From assembly GCF_027270315.1 (NCBI RefSeq), contig NZ_CP114413.1, positions 9,362,001 to 9,426,000 on the forward strand: a DNA stretch of 64,000 nt. The letters run 5' to 3'. The notes below the pieces were generated by a model that was given only the letters and a program-made list of their open reading frames with translations, did no database searches and was not told the origin of the DNA. How positions within the stretch are numbered: the first letter of the stretch is position 1; the number at the start of each line of letters is the position of its first letter. The stretch comes from Streptomyces cinnabarinus. GTDB lineage: Bacteria; Actinomycetota; Actinomycetes; Streptomycetales; Streptomycetaceae. This document shows positions 8,167 to 18,700 of this stretch, piece after piece. The translations under genes were made by a program, and so were the position numbers.

Positions 8167-8709
8167 GTGGACGGGCTACGGCTGGAGCGCAGGGACGCGG
8201 CAGACCTCGGGGACATCCGGGCCCAACTGCTCGATGTGTACGCGGAGATCTACGCTGACCGGCTCGGCGAGGAGTTCCACAGCGTGGCCCGCTTTGACGA
8301 GCGGCTCAGTTGGAACACGGAGGTGCCCGGCTTCGCTGCGGTCGTCGGCTACCTCGACGAGGTGCCGGTCGGTTACGCGTACGGGTGCACCCTGCAGCCG
8401 GCCACCCGGTCGTGGGGCGGGCTGCGCACCCCGGTGCCAGACGGTGCGACCGAGGAGAGCGGCGCCCGTACATTCGCCCTGTCGGAGCTCATGGTGGTGG
8501 ACAAGGTCCGCGGGACCGGGGTGGCGAAGCTGGTCCATGACGCGCTGCTGCACGGTCGGCCGGAGGAGCGGGTGACGCTGCTTGTCGAGCGGGCTCATCC
8601 GAAGGTGCGCGGCCTGTACGAGGGGTGGGGGTACGAGTGGTTCGGCGAAGTGCTGCCTTTCCAGGATGCGCCCCTGTACGACGCGATGGTGCTGCGCCGC
8701 ACGGCCTGA
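8167..8709 (+). CDS. GNAT-family N-acetyltransferase
   Basis: 180 residues from GTG 8167. GNAT features in order: an N-terminal YAEIYADRLGEEFH helix, beta strand VVGYLDEVPVGYAYGCTL, the FALSELMVVDKVRGTGVAKL segment carrying the acetyl-CoA pyrophosphate-binding loop (R-G-T-G-V-A), and the C-terminal HPKVRGLYEGWGYEWFGEVL typical of the family. The substrate is not predictable. It is downstream of the XRE gene and probably shares its promoter; a strong hairpin follows. Confidence 0.8.
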   Translation: MDGLRLERRDAADLGDIRAQLLDVYAEIYADRLGEEFHSVARFDERLSWNTEVPGFAAVVGYLDEVPVGYAYGCTLQPATRSWGGLRTPVPDGATEESGARTFALSELMVVDKVRGTGVAKLVHDALLHGRPEERVTLLVERAHPKVRGLYEGWGYEWFGEVLPFQDAPLYDAMVLRRTA

Positions 8710-9577
8710 ACGTGGAACGGCCCCCGTCATCGATGACTGAGGCGGGGGCCGTGTAGAGAGTGCTCAGCCGCTCTGTGGGAACGGCGACAGCCGTGCCGGT
8801 TGCACGACTCTTGTAGGTCCGGCTGATTTCGGCTTGCTGCGCTTGAGATGCGGTCATTCCCTCCACCAGGGCTTCCCGCTTTTGGCGTATCTCGTCCGGG
8901 CTGCTGAAAGGGCGCTTCGACTCACGCATGCATCGGGTCCAGGCTGTGGCGCCGGCGGCCAGGCGCTCGTCCCGGAGAATCTCCGGCACATACAGGGGAG
9001 TCAGCCCCGTCACCGTCTTCTTGACACGGAACCAGGTCGGATAGTCGCCGTACAGCCGCTCCCGCGCTTCGGCGTGGCAGCCGCCGCGCGGGGTCCGGAC
9101 CGTGCCGCCGGACGGCACCTCGGCGGAGATGGTGTCGTCGAAGTCGCCGTCGAGCGTACGCGAGTAGCGGATGCGCTCCTCTTCGGGGAGCTTGTTGGCG
9201 TAGGTGATGTTCGGGTGGCTGCGACGCGCCTCTTCGGCCGCGATGTCGAAGGGCCGCCCGTAGCCGCAGCGGCGAGCCCACTCGACGTCGTCCACCACAT
9301 AGGCTCCGACCTTGCGTTCCGCGGCGCTTGCCACCGGCCCCGGCCAGTACGGGTAGCCCTGGCGGACCATGCACGCTTTGACGAGTACTTCCTCCGCGCG
9401 GTCGACCTCGATTTCCTCCACGGTCGTCAGATCTCTGACCGGCGCACCCGTCACGCCTGCCGCTGCCCGATTCTGCGTCTGTTCCCCATCATTCGAGCCT
9501 CGGTTCTCAGCTCCGCAGCCCACCACCAGGAAGGTGATGAAAGCCACGGAGAGAAGGACGGAGCATTTGTCCTTCAC
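8489..9577 (-). CDS. Secreted lipoprotein, unknown function
   Basis: Starts MKDKCSVLLSVAFITFLVVG followed by Cys: a signal peptide with a lipobox (LVVGC), so a membrane-anchored lipoprotein. The mature part has CMVRQGYPYWPG, VVDDVEWARRCGYGRPFD and an ATAWTRCMRESKRPFSSPDE segment. These Cys-Met/Trp patterns occur in uncharacterised Streptomyces lipoproteins. The reading frame crosses the terminator hairpin and runs about 220 bases antisense to the GNAT gene, where it becomes Arg/Pro/Thr-rich. The genuine C-terminus was probably lost or frameshifted near 8760-8820. Confidence 0.6.
   Translation of the reverse strand: MKDKCSVLLSVAFITFLVVGCGAENRGSNDGEQTQNRAAAGVTGAPVRDLTTVEEIEVDRAEEVLVKACMVRQGYPYWPGPVASAAERKVGAYVVDDVEWARRCGYGRPFDIAAEEARRSHPNITYANKLPEEERIRYSRTLDGDFDDTISAEVPSGGTVRTPRGGCHAEARERLYGDYPTWFRVKKTVTGLTPLYVPEILRDERLAAGATAWTRCMRESKRPFSSPDEIRQKREALVEGMTASQAQQAEISRTYKSRATGTAVAVPTERLSTLYTAPASVIDDGGRSTFRPCGAAPSRRTGAHPGKAALRRTTRTPTPRTGRAPSDEPARQAASPAPPADRAAARHGPASPPRSRGPCPPP
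8717..8752 (+). terminator. Hairpin after the GNAT gene
   Basis: ACGGCCCCCG and CGGGGGCCGT form a perfect 10-bp stem around a 16-base loop, eight bases after the GNAT stop codon. There is no strong U tract, as is usual in Streptomyces. It could serve both convergent genes. Confidence 0.7.
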
Positions 9578-10024
9578 TTGGCACGTCCTTCTTCAGTGAG
9601 CACGGCTACGCCAGTCGTCGAACGCACGGAGTTCCGCAACTTTGTCGGGCCGGCATGCTGTTCTCCTCCGTTGAAGGTGTCATTGAGGTGCGTTGGCGGA
9701 GCCGACCGCAGCGGCCGGTGTCTCATCGAGACTGCGGGCTGGGTGTGGAGCCAGGCCACGGCTGAGGCGAAAGTGGCATCGTCGCGGGATGTCCCATCCG
9801 CTGACCTGCTGAAACGTGTCCGCCTGGTTCCACAGCAGGGCTGCTGCACCGGAGAACCGTGATCTAAGTGACGGGTGATGCAGAATCGCGCCGGGATACG
9901 GGGGGACTTCGGGCCACGCGGCCGGGAGCGGGGATGCCAAAGCGCGAGTGGGGGAGGGCCTATCGCGTTGGAAGGAGCTGCCTGGCGAACTGCATCCACA
10001 GGTAAGCCAGTTGGTCGTACGCAT
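9578..10024. other. Intergenic stretch without recognisable gene
   Basis: No convincing reading frame on either strand. The possible peptides here are Arg/Pro/Ser-rich and show no family motif. It separates the lipoprotein start from an HTH remnant. Confidence 0.4.
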
Positions 10025-10179
10025 ACGAAGCTCAAGGACCGCAGTGAACTGAGCACGCGGCAACTGGCCACGAAGAGCGGCTACAGCGCCAGGTCATGGC
10101 ACCGCCTTTGAACGGCAGGTGGTTGCCGCCCGAAGAGGCTGTCCAGGCGCTGGCCCGCATTGGTGGCGATGATCCGTGA
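10025..10179 (+). pseudogene. Helix-turn-helix regulator fragment
   Basis: Reads KLKDRSELSTRQLATKSGYS, then after a single-base shift at about 10108, NGRWLPPEEAVQALARIGGD and a stop. This pattern matches the N-terminal DNA-binding domain of Streptomyces XRE-type proteins, where a recognition helix is followed by RALPRPE-like residues. Nothing follows, so only the HTH remains. Confidence 0.45.
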
Positions 10180-10207
10180 CCTGTTCTGCCTTGCCATCGA
10201 CGGCAGG

Positions 10208-11256
10208 CTAGCGTGAACCTGCCTGCTGGTAGAAGGAGAAGACTCCGTCACCGAAGTAGGGGCTGTAGGTGGTTCCTGCGCCGTAGGTGCTGGTCTGGCC
10301 CCTGAGGTACCAGATCGGAGGAAGAGTGGGGAACGGCCGGACTGTCCTGTACCACGGGCCGCCACTGGCCCCTGGGAGGAAGTCGCACTTCAGCGACCGC
10401 TCTGTGCGAGAGTCGAGCATCTTTGAGTATCCAGCGCAGTACCACTGCATGATCGGTTGCCCATTGAAGCGGCCTTCTTCCGGGTAACCGATGGCATCCA
10501 CGAAGGCGTCCCCCAAGTTGCGTTGGACGTAGAAGGCGCCGAGGACGTCCTGGATTCCGCGGCCTGCGGGATCACGGGTCATGATGGCGGCGCCGAAGTC
10601 GAACTGCGTGATGTGCGGCTCCTCAGCCCACCGCCGCGGGACGAAGAGGTTACGGGGCGTCCATACGCCGAGAGGGGTGGTGCCCGCATAGGCGGCCGGA
10701 ACGAAGGCGAAGTTGCGGACCGCCCCGCCGGACCGCCCGTCCGGGTAGAGACAGTGTGCGGCGGTGGACACCATGGACCGGTTCGACGCGTTTACCACCG
10801 AGCCGCTGCATTTGCTGTCCTGGCCGTTGGGGAGGGTGAAGAAGACCTTCCCGATGAACCTGTTCGGATTCGCTCCCGAGTACGGACCGAACACCGGGAC
10901 CGCCTGGGAAACGGTCGGGTCATCCATGGTCGTGTTCGTGGCTTGACCTGTTGCGCCGGCGCCTGCGTCAGCCTTTGCCATCCGGGTGGGTGTCCAGTAG
11001 GAGCGAAGTGCCTCGCTCGGAGTACGCCCCAGTCGGGCGGCTTTTGCGGTCAAGAGCGGCTTGCCGGCGACGACTTCATATGAGGAATGCGTAACCGCCC
11101 GGTTCCCGGCTCCATCCGCGAAGGCGGGTGCCGCGGGAACCGGGAGGAGGAACCCCCGATCAGCATCAGACTCACCACGCTCAGCCGTGAGCGAGTGGCG
11201 CTCTTCGGGGTGTTCGTCTTGACTGCCGGGGCGGGGCGGTCCATCGGTTCTGGCAT
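10208..11256 (-). CDS. Secreted trypsin-like (S1/V8-type) serine protease, frameshift in signal peptide
   Basis: The mature enzyme has the chymotrypsin-fold triad: His in MVSTAAHCLY, Asp in FDFGAAIM, and Ser in DFLPGASGGPWYR. Cysteines CSGSV/AAHC and WYCAG/LKCDFLPG could pair. The unbroken frame reaches only a weak TTG at 11053. Upstream, however, the same frame reads FLLPVPAAPAFADGAG, a signal-peptidase site, and a second frame from ATG 11256 (MPEPMDRPAPAV, with GAGGAAG ahead) gives SVVSLMLIG. One base shift in the C run at 11153-11157 joins them into a complete export signal. If the shift is real the protease is not exported. Confidence 0.7.
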
Positions 11257-11430
11257 CACGGCTTCCTCATCGCTGCTGGAGAGGCCTGCTGCGCACGACA
11301 AGTGCAGCATCATCCCGGCCCTGGCCCCGGGTAAGGGCGCACGCCCCCGGCGCGCGGACGCCAGCCGCCGGTTGGTGTCACTCGGCCACGCGGACCGGTT
11401 CATCGCTGTCTTGGCCGCAATGGGCGTGCC

Positions 11431-11820
11431 GTGTGTTTGCCGGACCGTCCCGTCGCCGGCCGACAGGTGCGAATCGATCTGTGGGCACGTCGTCTCGTGT
11501 GCGGCAACGGCAGCTGTGGGTGTCGGACGTTCGCCGAGCAGATCCCGGACCTGACGCATCGACACGCACACCGCACGAATCCCCTCACCGCCCAGCTCAC
11601 GGACATCGCCTTGCTCCTGGGCGGACGTGCCGGAGCCCATCCATGCGGACGCATGGCCGTCAACACCGGCAAGGACACCCTGCTCGGACTCCTTCGCGCG
11701 CTGCCCGTTCCGGCGGCGGAACTTGTCCCGTGTCTGGGCGTCGAGGAGTTCGCCATGTGCCGCGGATCGGGTTGTGGGCCGCTGGCTGACGATAGAACGC
11801 CACTGCTGTCTCGGTTGTGA
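11431..11820 (+). pseudogene. ISL3-family transposase, N-terminal remnant
   Basis: Begins inside the zinc-ribbon region (ARRLVCGNGSCGCRTFAEQI) and continues with the ISL3 helix-turn-helix (TDIALLLGG, then GRMAVNTGKDTLLGLLRALP). It ends near LGVEEFAMC, where the family has the first catalytic Asp of its DDE triad; Glu stands in its place here. The rest of the transposase is absent and no terminal repeats were found. A separate ISL3 N-terminal scrap lies at 61.6 kb. Confidence 0.65.
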
Positions 11821-12112
11821 GGTGGGCCTCGGTGAGGCGTCCCGCCCAGCGGCCTTGTCCAGGTTGTGTCAGGAAGCCTTGCTGGGTTGAAGGCTGTCCC
11901 ACAACGCGAACGACCGGCGACCGACCGGTCCGGTCGGGTGAGCCAGCCGTGGCGCGCCCCGCAAGTCGCACGATGTATGGGCAGTATGAGGTGTCTCGAA
12001 TACGTCGCCGAGCTGATACCCGTCGTTGCCCAGCACGAGCAGAATTGCCGGAGCTGCCGCTCGTCGCGCTGCGGCGAAGTCTCTTCAGGCCGACCTGGAC
12101 GAGGGAGATTTG
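11821..12112. other. Leader region of the Tc-like locus
   Basis: No gene recognised. The TcA-like frame is open back to 12026 (a GTG), but the strong GAGGGAG site at 12101-12107 picks the ATG at 12113. The promoter of the toxin genes should lie here. Confidence 0.4.
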
Positions 12113-15100
12113 ATGCCGAACGTCATCGCCGGGGCCGTGCGGTCGATGCCTGTGTTCCGTGACCGGGAGGTACTGCTCGCCGAGGTGGGCCGGCTCGGGT
12201 CGGGGCGCGCGTCGGACGCGGCGCGCGCGTCCCTCGCCGAGATCGAGCTGGCCGTGCAGGGCGCGGATGCCGATGCCCAGCGAGGCTCGTACGAGGCAGC
12301 CCTGTCGGGGTACCAACGGGCACGCGGGTTGGTCTATCGGCTGCTGCACCCTCCGTTCGACGTCTCGCAGTGGCTCCGGGATCGGTACGCCATCGGGCTG
12401 CCGACCGGTGTCGAAGTGGAGAAGGCGCTGCTCGTGACAGCCGCGCGAATGGTGCGGACCCTCCAGCCGGAATTCGCGGAGTCGCCCGCGCTGATCAAGG
12501 ATGCCGTGGCGGCTCAGCTCGGCGAGGCGCTGGGCCGGTACACGGAGTCGGGATATCGCCGCGAGGCCACCGGGGACGTGCTGCTGGAGGCTGCCGCTCA
12601 GCAGGCGGTCACGCTGATCGCCGACGGCAAGCCCGAGCAGGCGGTGTCCGTGACCGAGCGGGCGCTGCGTGAGGCGTCCGGGCACAGCACGACGCCGCAC
12701 GCGCTGTCGAGCACGTACCTGAACCTCGCCGCCGCGCTGCTCCAGGGCGGCGACCCCGACAAGGCCCGGCAGATCGCGGCCGAGGCGGCCGACGGTTTCG
12801 GCTCCGAGGGCGACCAGGTCGGCCTGGTGCAGGCCTTGCACACACAGGCCGTAGGCGCGACCGCAGTCGGTGACACCGGCGCCGCCCGAGAACTGTTCGC
12901 GCGGATCGACGCCGTGCTTCAGGAGCAGCACCGTGAGCGTGCAGCGGTCCACGGCGAAGCGGGTTCCGACGGACATCACCCGACGGGCGAGGCGGGCGGC
13001 GTCGAGGCGCGGACCGCGGTGCGCAGTGTCACCGGGGACCTGACGGAGCTGCGGCTGGGCGCGGACGCGGCGAGGCCCGCGTTCGCCGTACGGCCCGGCT
13101 CCGACCGGGCCGATGTGGTTCCCACGGCGCTGATCGGGCGCAACGGCCGCGCGCCCGAGGTGCTCGACCCCGCCCGTTCGCACGACGTACACACCCTCGC
13201 GCTGCGGCTGCCCGGCCGCGTCGATGGGTGGCAGGTCATTCCCGCGGCGAGCCGGGCCGAGCACGAGGTCGCCTCGCAGCCGTGGAAGGTCGCCGTCCCG
13301 GTGGGACAGGGGCTGGCCGAGTTCTCCGTGGGCGTCGACACCGACGAGATCGCCACCCGGCTCACCGAGCTGGTCTACGAGCCACGGGCGGGCGCCGCCG
13401 ACCTTTTTGCTCTGCGCCTGGTGGCCGCCGACGCGGCCAGCACCGCCGCCTACCTCACCCATCTCTACTGCTACGCGCTGCCGATGCGTTGCGCGGACGT
13501 CGAGCACGCCCTCGGCCGGTACCGGCAGGCGGAGGAGGGCTATCTGGCGGCCGCCGCCTACAGCTACCTCAACCCCGACACCGAGGCGCTCGCCCTCTGG
13601 GTGCGCCTCGCCCGCAACGCACTGGAGTGGGGCCACACCTGTTACCGGGCCGAGGACTTCGACGGCGCCAAGGCGCAGTACGGCAAGCTGGTCACCGAGG
13701 ACTCCACGGTGCCCGGCGCCTCACCGCTCTACACCGTCGCGGGCCTGACCGCCCCCGCCGACCTTGCGCGCGACATCATCGGACACCTGGGCGACCGGCC
13801 GCTGCCCGAGATGCAGTCCGAGATCACGCAATACCTGCTCGGCGCCCTGTCCTACCTGGGCCAACTGGCGGGCGGACTGGATTTCTACGGTCTGCTGCTC
13901 TCGCCCATCCACACCTTCGAGTACCTCCAGAGCGTCGCCCGCGGCTTCGCCCAGGAGGCCGTCCAGGCCGAGCGGGAGTACGTCAACTTCCGCAGCCGGG
14001 AGCAGATCGAGGCGGCCAGCCGGCGGGACCTGGAGACCACCAGGGCGATGGCGCGCGCCGAGGCGCAGGGTCGCCAGGAGCAGTACCGCGCCGCCGAGGC
14101 CGACAGGACAGCGGCGCAGCGCGCACTCGATCTGGCGATCCGGCGTCGCGACGACGCCGTCGCACAGCGCGATGACTACGCCGCCGCCAGCTGGACCCAG
14201 ATCTGGTCGCAGGCCGCCGCCACCGCCCAGGGCATGGGCTCGGACTCGTGGTTCAACGAGATCAGCGAACTGGCCGACAAGCTCGACCGCGGCGAGTCGA
14301 TCAGCGGCCCGCGCGGCAAACTCGCGGCGGCCTACACCTTCCAGGCCGGCCGCCGCAATCGTGAGTACGAGCTGGCCAAGATGGACGACGGAATCGCCGA
14401 GCTGAACGCCGCGATCCCGGTCGCCCAGGCCCAGGTCGACTCGGCGCGGCATGTGGCGAGGGCGGCCGAGATCGCCTGGCAGGCGGCGCTGCAACGGGCG
14501 CAGCTGGCCGACGCGGCGCTGGCTGCCTTCGACGCCAATGAATTCACCCCCGAGGCCTGGTCCGCGATGGCGGACGTCATGCGTGACATCTCCCGGGACT
14601 ACCTGTGGCGGGCGATCCGGATCGCCAAACTGATGGAACGCGCCTACAACTTCGAGCACGACACCGCGCTGCTCGTCATCAAGGACCAGTACGGATTCGC
14701 CGTGGCCAACGCGGCCGGTGCCGACGCGGTCCTCCTCGGCGGCGACGGGCTGCTCGCCGACATCGACTCCTTCACCTACACGGCCATCACCACCACACGG
14801 CGCAAGCGCAGCCGGATCAAGGACGTCATCTCGCTGGCCGCCGAGTACCCGGCGCACTTCGAGCAGTTCCGGCGCACCGGCCTGCTCTCCTTCGAATCCG
14901 ACCTGTACGAGTTCGACCGGCTGCACCCGGGCTTCCACCAGCAGCGGATCGAGGCGGTGGAGCTGGAGTTCGTCGGCCTCGTACCGGAAGAGGGACTCAA
15001 CGGCACCTTCTCCGCGGGCGGGGTGACCCGCTACCGGCAACGCGACGGCGGCACCGGCGCGCGCGTGCACGCGGTCGACACCATGGCCCTGTCGGACTTC

Positions 15101-15745
15101 GAGCTGCGCAACGACCTGTTCGTGTACGGCGCGGACACCGGCGTACGCGGTCTGTTCCAGGGCCTGGGGCTGGGCACCACCTGGGAGCTGCGGCTGCCGC
15201 GGCGCAGCAACAACTTCGACTTCGCGCGGATCGTCGACGTCCACCTCGTGGTGTACTACACGGCTGAATTCGACCCCGGGCTGCGGGACGCGGTGCTGGC
15301 CGCGCCGGCCCGCCCCGGCGAGTTGTCGGCCGTACGCACCGTCAACCTGCGCTACGACGCACCGGATGCCTGGTACGGCTTCTACCGCGGCGCTGCCGTG
15401 GACTTCACGCTCGACCCGGTCCGGATGCCCGCCAACCAGCGTGAGTTCACCACCGCGTCGGTACAGCTCCGGGTACAGCCGCGCCCCGGTGTCGACCCGG
15501 CGGCGATGACGCTGAAGGTGACGGCCCCCGGGCAGCCCCCGGTCGACGTGACCACCGATACGGCAGGAGCTGTCGACCTGACAGCCGCCCTGCCCGCGCT
15601 CGTCGGGACCAGCCCGCTCGGCACCTGGCGGCTGGAGCTGACCGGAGGCCCGTCGGTGACCGAGGACGGCGTCGTCCGGCCGGACCGGCTGGTGTCCGCG
15701 CAGATCGGCCTCGAATACTCCTTCACCTACCCCGCGGAGGCCTGA
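12113..15745 (+). CDS. TcA-like Tc-toxin component with TPR-like N-terminus
   Basis: 1210 residues. Residues 30-90 and 150-275 are TPR-like helices (YEAALSGYQRARGLVYRLLH; YLNLAAALLQGGDPDKARQI). Residues about 616-830 are long heptad-rich helices (REQIEAASRRDLETTRAMAR; LNAAIPVAQAQVDSARHVAR) matching the alpha-helical channel part of TcA. Then come MADVMRDISRDYLWRAIRIA and KLMERAYNFE, and a TcB-binding-like region near 930-1070 (HPGFHQQRIEAVELEFVGL). A beta domain ends the chain. Classical TcA is about 2500 residues, so the usual large N-terminal receptor-binding shell is missing. GAGGGAG sets the start. The TcB-TcC gene follows one base after the stop, so the partners are co-translated. Confidence 0.75.
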   Translation: MPNVIAGAVRSMPVFRDREVLLAEVGRLGSGRASDAARASLAEIELAVQGADADAQRGSYEAALSGYQRARGLVYRLLHPPFDVSQWLRDRYAIGLPTGVEVEKALLVTAARMVRTLQPEFAESPALIKDAVAAQLGEALGRYTESGYRREATGDVLLEAAAQQAVTLIADGKPEQAVSVTERALREASGHSTTPHALSSTYLNLAAALLQGGDPDKARQIAAEAADGFGSEGDQVGLVQALHTQAVGATAVGDTGAARELFARIDAVLQEQHRERAAVHGEAGSDGHHPTGEAGGVEARTAVRSVTGDLTELRLGADAARPAFAVRPGSDRADVVPTALIGRNGRAPEVLDPARSHDVHTLALRLPGRVDGWQVIPAASRAEHEVASQPWKVAVPVGQGLAEFSVGVDTDEIATRLTELVYEPRAGAADLFALRLVAADAASTAAYLTHLYCYALPMRCADVEHALGRYRQAEEGYLAAAAYSYLNPDTEALALWVRLARNALEWGHTCYRAEDFDGAKAQYGKLVTEDSTVPGASPLYTVAGLTAPADLARDIIGHLGDRPLPEMQSEITQYLLGALSYLGQLAGGLDFYGLLLSPIHTFEYLQSVARGFAQEAVQAEREYVNFRSREQIEAASRRDLETTRAMARAEAQGRQEQYRAAEADRTAAQRALDLAIRRRDDAVAQRDDYAAASWTQIWSQAAATAQGMGSDSWFNEISELADKLDRGESISGPRGKLAAAYTFQAGRRNREYELAKMDDGIAELNAAIPVAQAQVDSARHVARAAEIAWQAALQRAQLADAALAAFDANEFTPEAWSAMADVMRDISRDYLWRAIRIAKLMERAYNFEHDTALLVIKDQYGFAVANAAGADAVLLGGDGLLADIDSFTYTAITTTRRKRSRIKDVISLAAEYPAHFEQFRRTGLLSFESDLYEFDRLHPGFHQQRIEAVELEFVGLVPEEGLNGTFSAGGVTRYRQRDGGTGARVHAVDTMALSDFELRNDLFVYGADTGVRGLFQGLGLGTTWELRLPRRSNNFDFARIVDVHLVVYYTAEFDPGLRDAVLAAPARPGELSAVRTVNLRYDAPDAWYGFYRGAAVDFTLDPVRMPANQREFTTASVQLRVQPRPGVDPAAMTLKVTAPGQPPVDVTTDTAGAVDLTAALPALVGTSPLGTWRLELTGGPSVTEDGVVRPDRLVSAQIGLEYSFTYPAEA

Positions 15746-15746
15746 G

Positions 15747-18700
15747 GTGCGAGGCGACTCCGGCCTCGGGCAGGTGGCGCTCCCCGCCGCGGGAGGCGGA
15801 GTGGCACCGCTCGGCGACCGCTTCCAGCCCGATCTCGTCCGCGGCAGCGGGAGCTACGCGGTGTCGCTGCCCTGCCCGAAAGGGCCGAACGACCTGCGAC
15901 CGACGCCGTCACTGACGTACTCGACCGGCTCCGGCAACGGACCGTTCGGACTCGGCTGGCGGCTGGAACCCCTGCGCATCGAGCGCCGTACCGACCGCGG
16001 GCGGCCCGCCTACACCGACAGCGACGAGTTCACCCTCGGCGGCGCGGACGTCCTGGTCCACGTCGGCGGCGGGGTGTACCGCCCGCGCACCGACACGCAG
16101 CACTGGCGGATCGAGCGGCTCCCGGGCGCCGACCCCACGCGCGGCTGGCGGATCCAGGACGGCCGGGGCCGCGCCCAGTTGCTCGGCACGTCCGAGGCGT
16201 CACGGGAGACCGGCCCGGGCGGCGAGGTGTTCGGCTGGTGGCTGGCCGAGGAGTCCGACCCGGCCGGCAACGCCGTGCACTACGACTACCTGCGCAACGG
16301 GCAGCGGCTGTATCCGGCGGCCCTGCGCTGGTCGGTGTGGACCCTGGAACTGGCCTACGAGCCGCGCCCGGACGTGCTGCGCTCGGCCCGCGCGGGCTTC
16401 CTGCGGACCACCGGGCTGCGCACCCGCACCATCGCCCTGCACTGCACCCGCTCCACCGATGCCCAGCCCCTGCGCACCTGGCGGCTGGAGTACGCCGAGG
16501 CCGCGAACGGAGCATCCCTGCTCCACCGCATCGAACTGTCCGCGGGCGAGGGCGCCGAGCGGATCGCGCACCCCCCGCTCACCTTCGACTACGCACCCTT
16601 CGACACCGCCGACGCATCCGTGGACCGGATCGGGGCCCTACTGCCGCCGCCTCCGGTCGGCGACCCGGGCACCCAGTTCGTCGATCTCGACGGCGACGGA
16701 CTGCCGGATGTGCTCCAGCTCGCCGACGGGATTGCACGGCGCTGGCACAACAACGGCGACGGGGCGTTCGAAGGCCCCTACCGGCTGACCGTGCTGCCCT
16801 CCCTCGTCTCCCTGACCCGCAGCAATGTGGCACTGGCCGATCTCGACGGCGACGGCCGCGCGGACCTGTTCGCCGTCGACCAGCCCACTTCGCTGACCTT
16901 CCGGGCCGACGGACACGGCGGCTTCGAGGACCTGCCACAGACCTTCGCGCAGCGCCCCTCCCTACGGCTGGCCGACCCCGCGACCCGGCTCACCGACCTC
17001 GACGGCGACGGAGTCACCGACCTGCTGTGGACCGGCCCGGACGCCTTCGTCGCCTTTCGGCACGAGCAGGGCCAGGGCTGGCGGGAACCGGCGGTCATCC
17101 CACGGGTGCGCGACCTCGACGCCTTCCCCGATGTCCGCTTCGGCGAGCGCGGGGTACGGCTGGCGGATCTGACCGGCGACGGCCTGCAGGACATCGTGCT
17201 GCTGCGCAGCGGCCAGGCGTCGTACTGGCCGGCACTCGGCGACGGCCGCTACGGCCCTCAGATCTCCCTGGCCGGTGCGCCCGTGCTGCCCCCGGGCTAC
17301 CGGGAGGAGCAGCTGCACCTCGTCGACGTCGACGGCGACGGCTGCGCGGACGTCGTCTACTTCGGCGACGAGGGGACCACGGTCTGGCTGAACCGGTGCG
17401 GCAACGGGTTCGCGCCCCCGACGACCGTGCCCATCGGACCGCCGCCGGGCCGCCGGGTCGTGGCCGCCGACCTGTACGGGGACGGGCGCCCGGGATTCGT
17501 CTGGGACGGCGGCACCGCGACCGGGGACAGCGGCTACCGGGTCCTGCGGTTCGCCGCCGCGAGCCCGGCACCGTATCTCATGACGCACGTGGACAACGGC
17601 ATGGGCGGCCGCTCCCGGATGCGGTACGACAGCACCACCGCGATGCGGCGACGGGACGAGGCGGACGGACACCCGTGGAGCGGGGCGCTGCCCCTCGTCA
17701 TCCACGTCCTGACCGCACTGGAGCACGAGGACCACGTCACCGGCCGGGTGACCGCCACCGCCTTCCGCTACCACGACGGCGTCTGGGACGGGCCGAACCG
17801 GGAGTTCCGCGGCTTCCGTTCGGTCACCGTGGACGGCGGTGACCCTGCGCTGCCGGTACGCCAGCAGGTCAGCTTCTTCCAGGGCGACCCGGACGAGCCG
17901 GACCTCGTCGAGCGCGCCAGACAACGGGCCCTCGCCGGCAGCCCGGTCGGCACCGCGAGCCTCGAACGCAACGGTGCCGGATGGCGGACGCTCCAGCGCT
18001 CGGCCCAACGCTGGGACGCCCGGCTCGAACACGACGGCGGCGCGTCCGGAAGCGTCTGGTTCCCGTTCGCGGCCGAGATCGAGACCCGGGAAACGGGCAC
18101 CCCGGACCGAGTCGAGCGCACCACCTACGGGGCCCCCGACCCCTACGGCAATGTGACGTCACAGGTGAGGGAGAGCTTCGCCGACGGCGCCGCCCAGAGC
18201 GAGTGGCTGCGCACCGAGGAACGTACGGAATGGGTGGCGGCCCCGGCCGACCCCACCATCGGCCGCTGGCTCGTGCACCTCCCGGCCCGGGTGACGGCCG
18301 TGGCCGGCGACGGCAGACCCTTCGCCTGCCGGGTCACCCGCTACGACGGGCCCGACTTCGAGGGACTGCCCGTCGGTCAGGCCGACGCCGGACTGCTCAC
18401 GGCCACCTGGGAGGCCAGGCTGCTGGACTCCCGCACCCCTGCGGACCACTTCGGCGCCACTGATCCAGCCGCCTTGGGCTATGAACGGATGGAGGGACCC
18501 GCGCCGGGGTGGTACGCGCGCGCCGAGGCAGTGCGCCGCGACGCCCGGGGCAACCCCGTGGAGATGCGCGATCCGACGGGCGCCGCCACCCGTACGACGT
18601 ACGACGCGGACGGAGTGTTTCCGCAGGCCACCACGGACGCGGCCGGACGCACCTCGACGACCGCCTTCGATCTGCGCTCCTGCGAGCCTTCGCGCACCGT

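Noticed and set aside
11660..13636. A 658-codon open frame on the minus strand opposite the TcA-like gene.
   Set aside because: High-GC antisense frame; sequence is Gly/Arg/Pro-rich with no family motif, while the plus strand encodes a recognisable protein.
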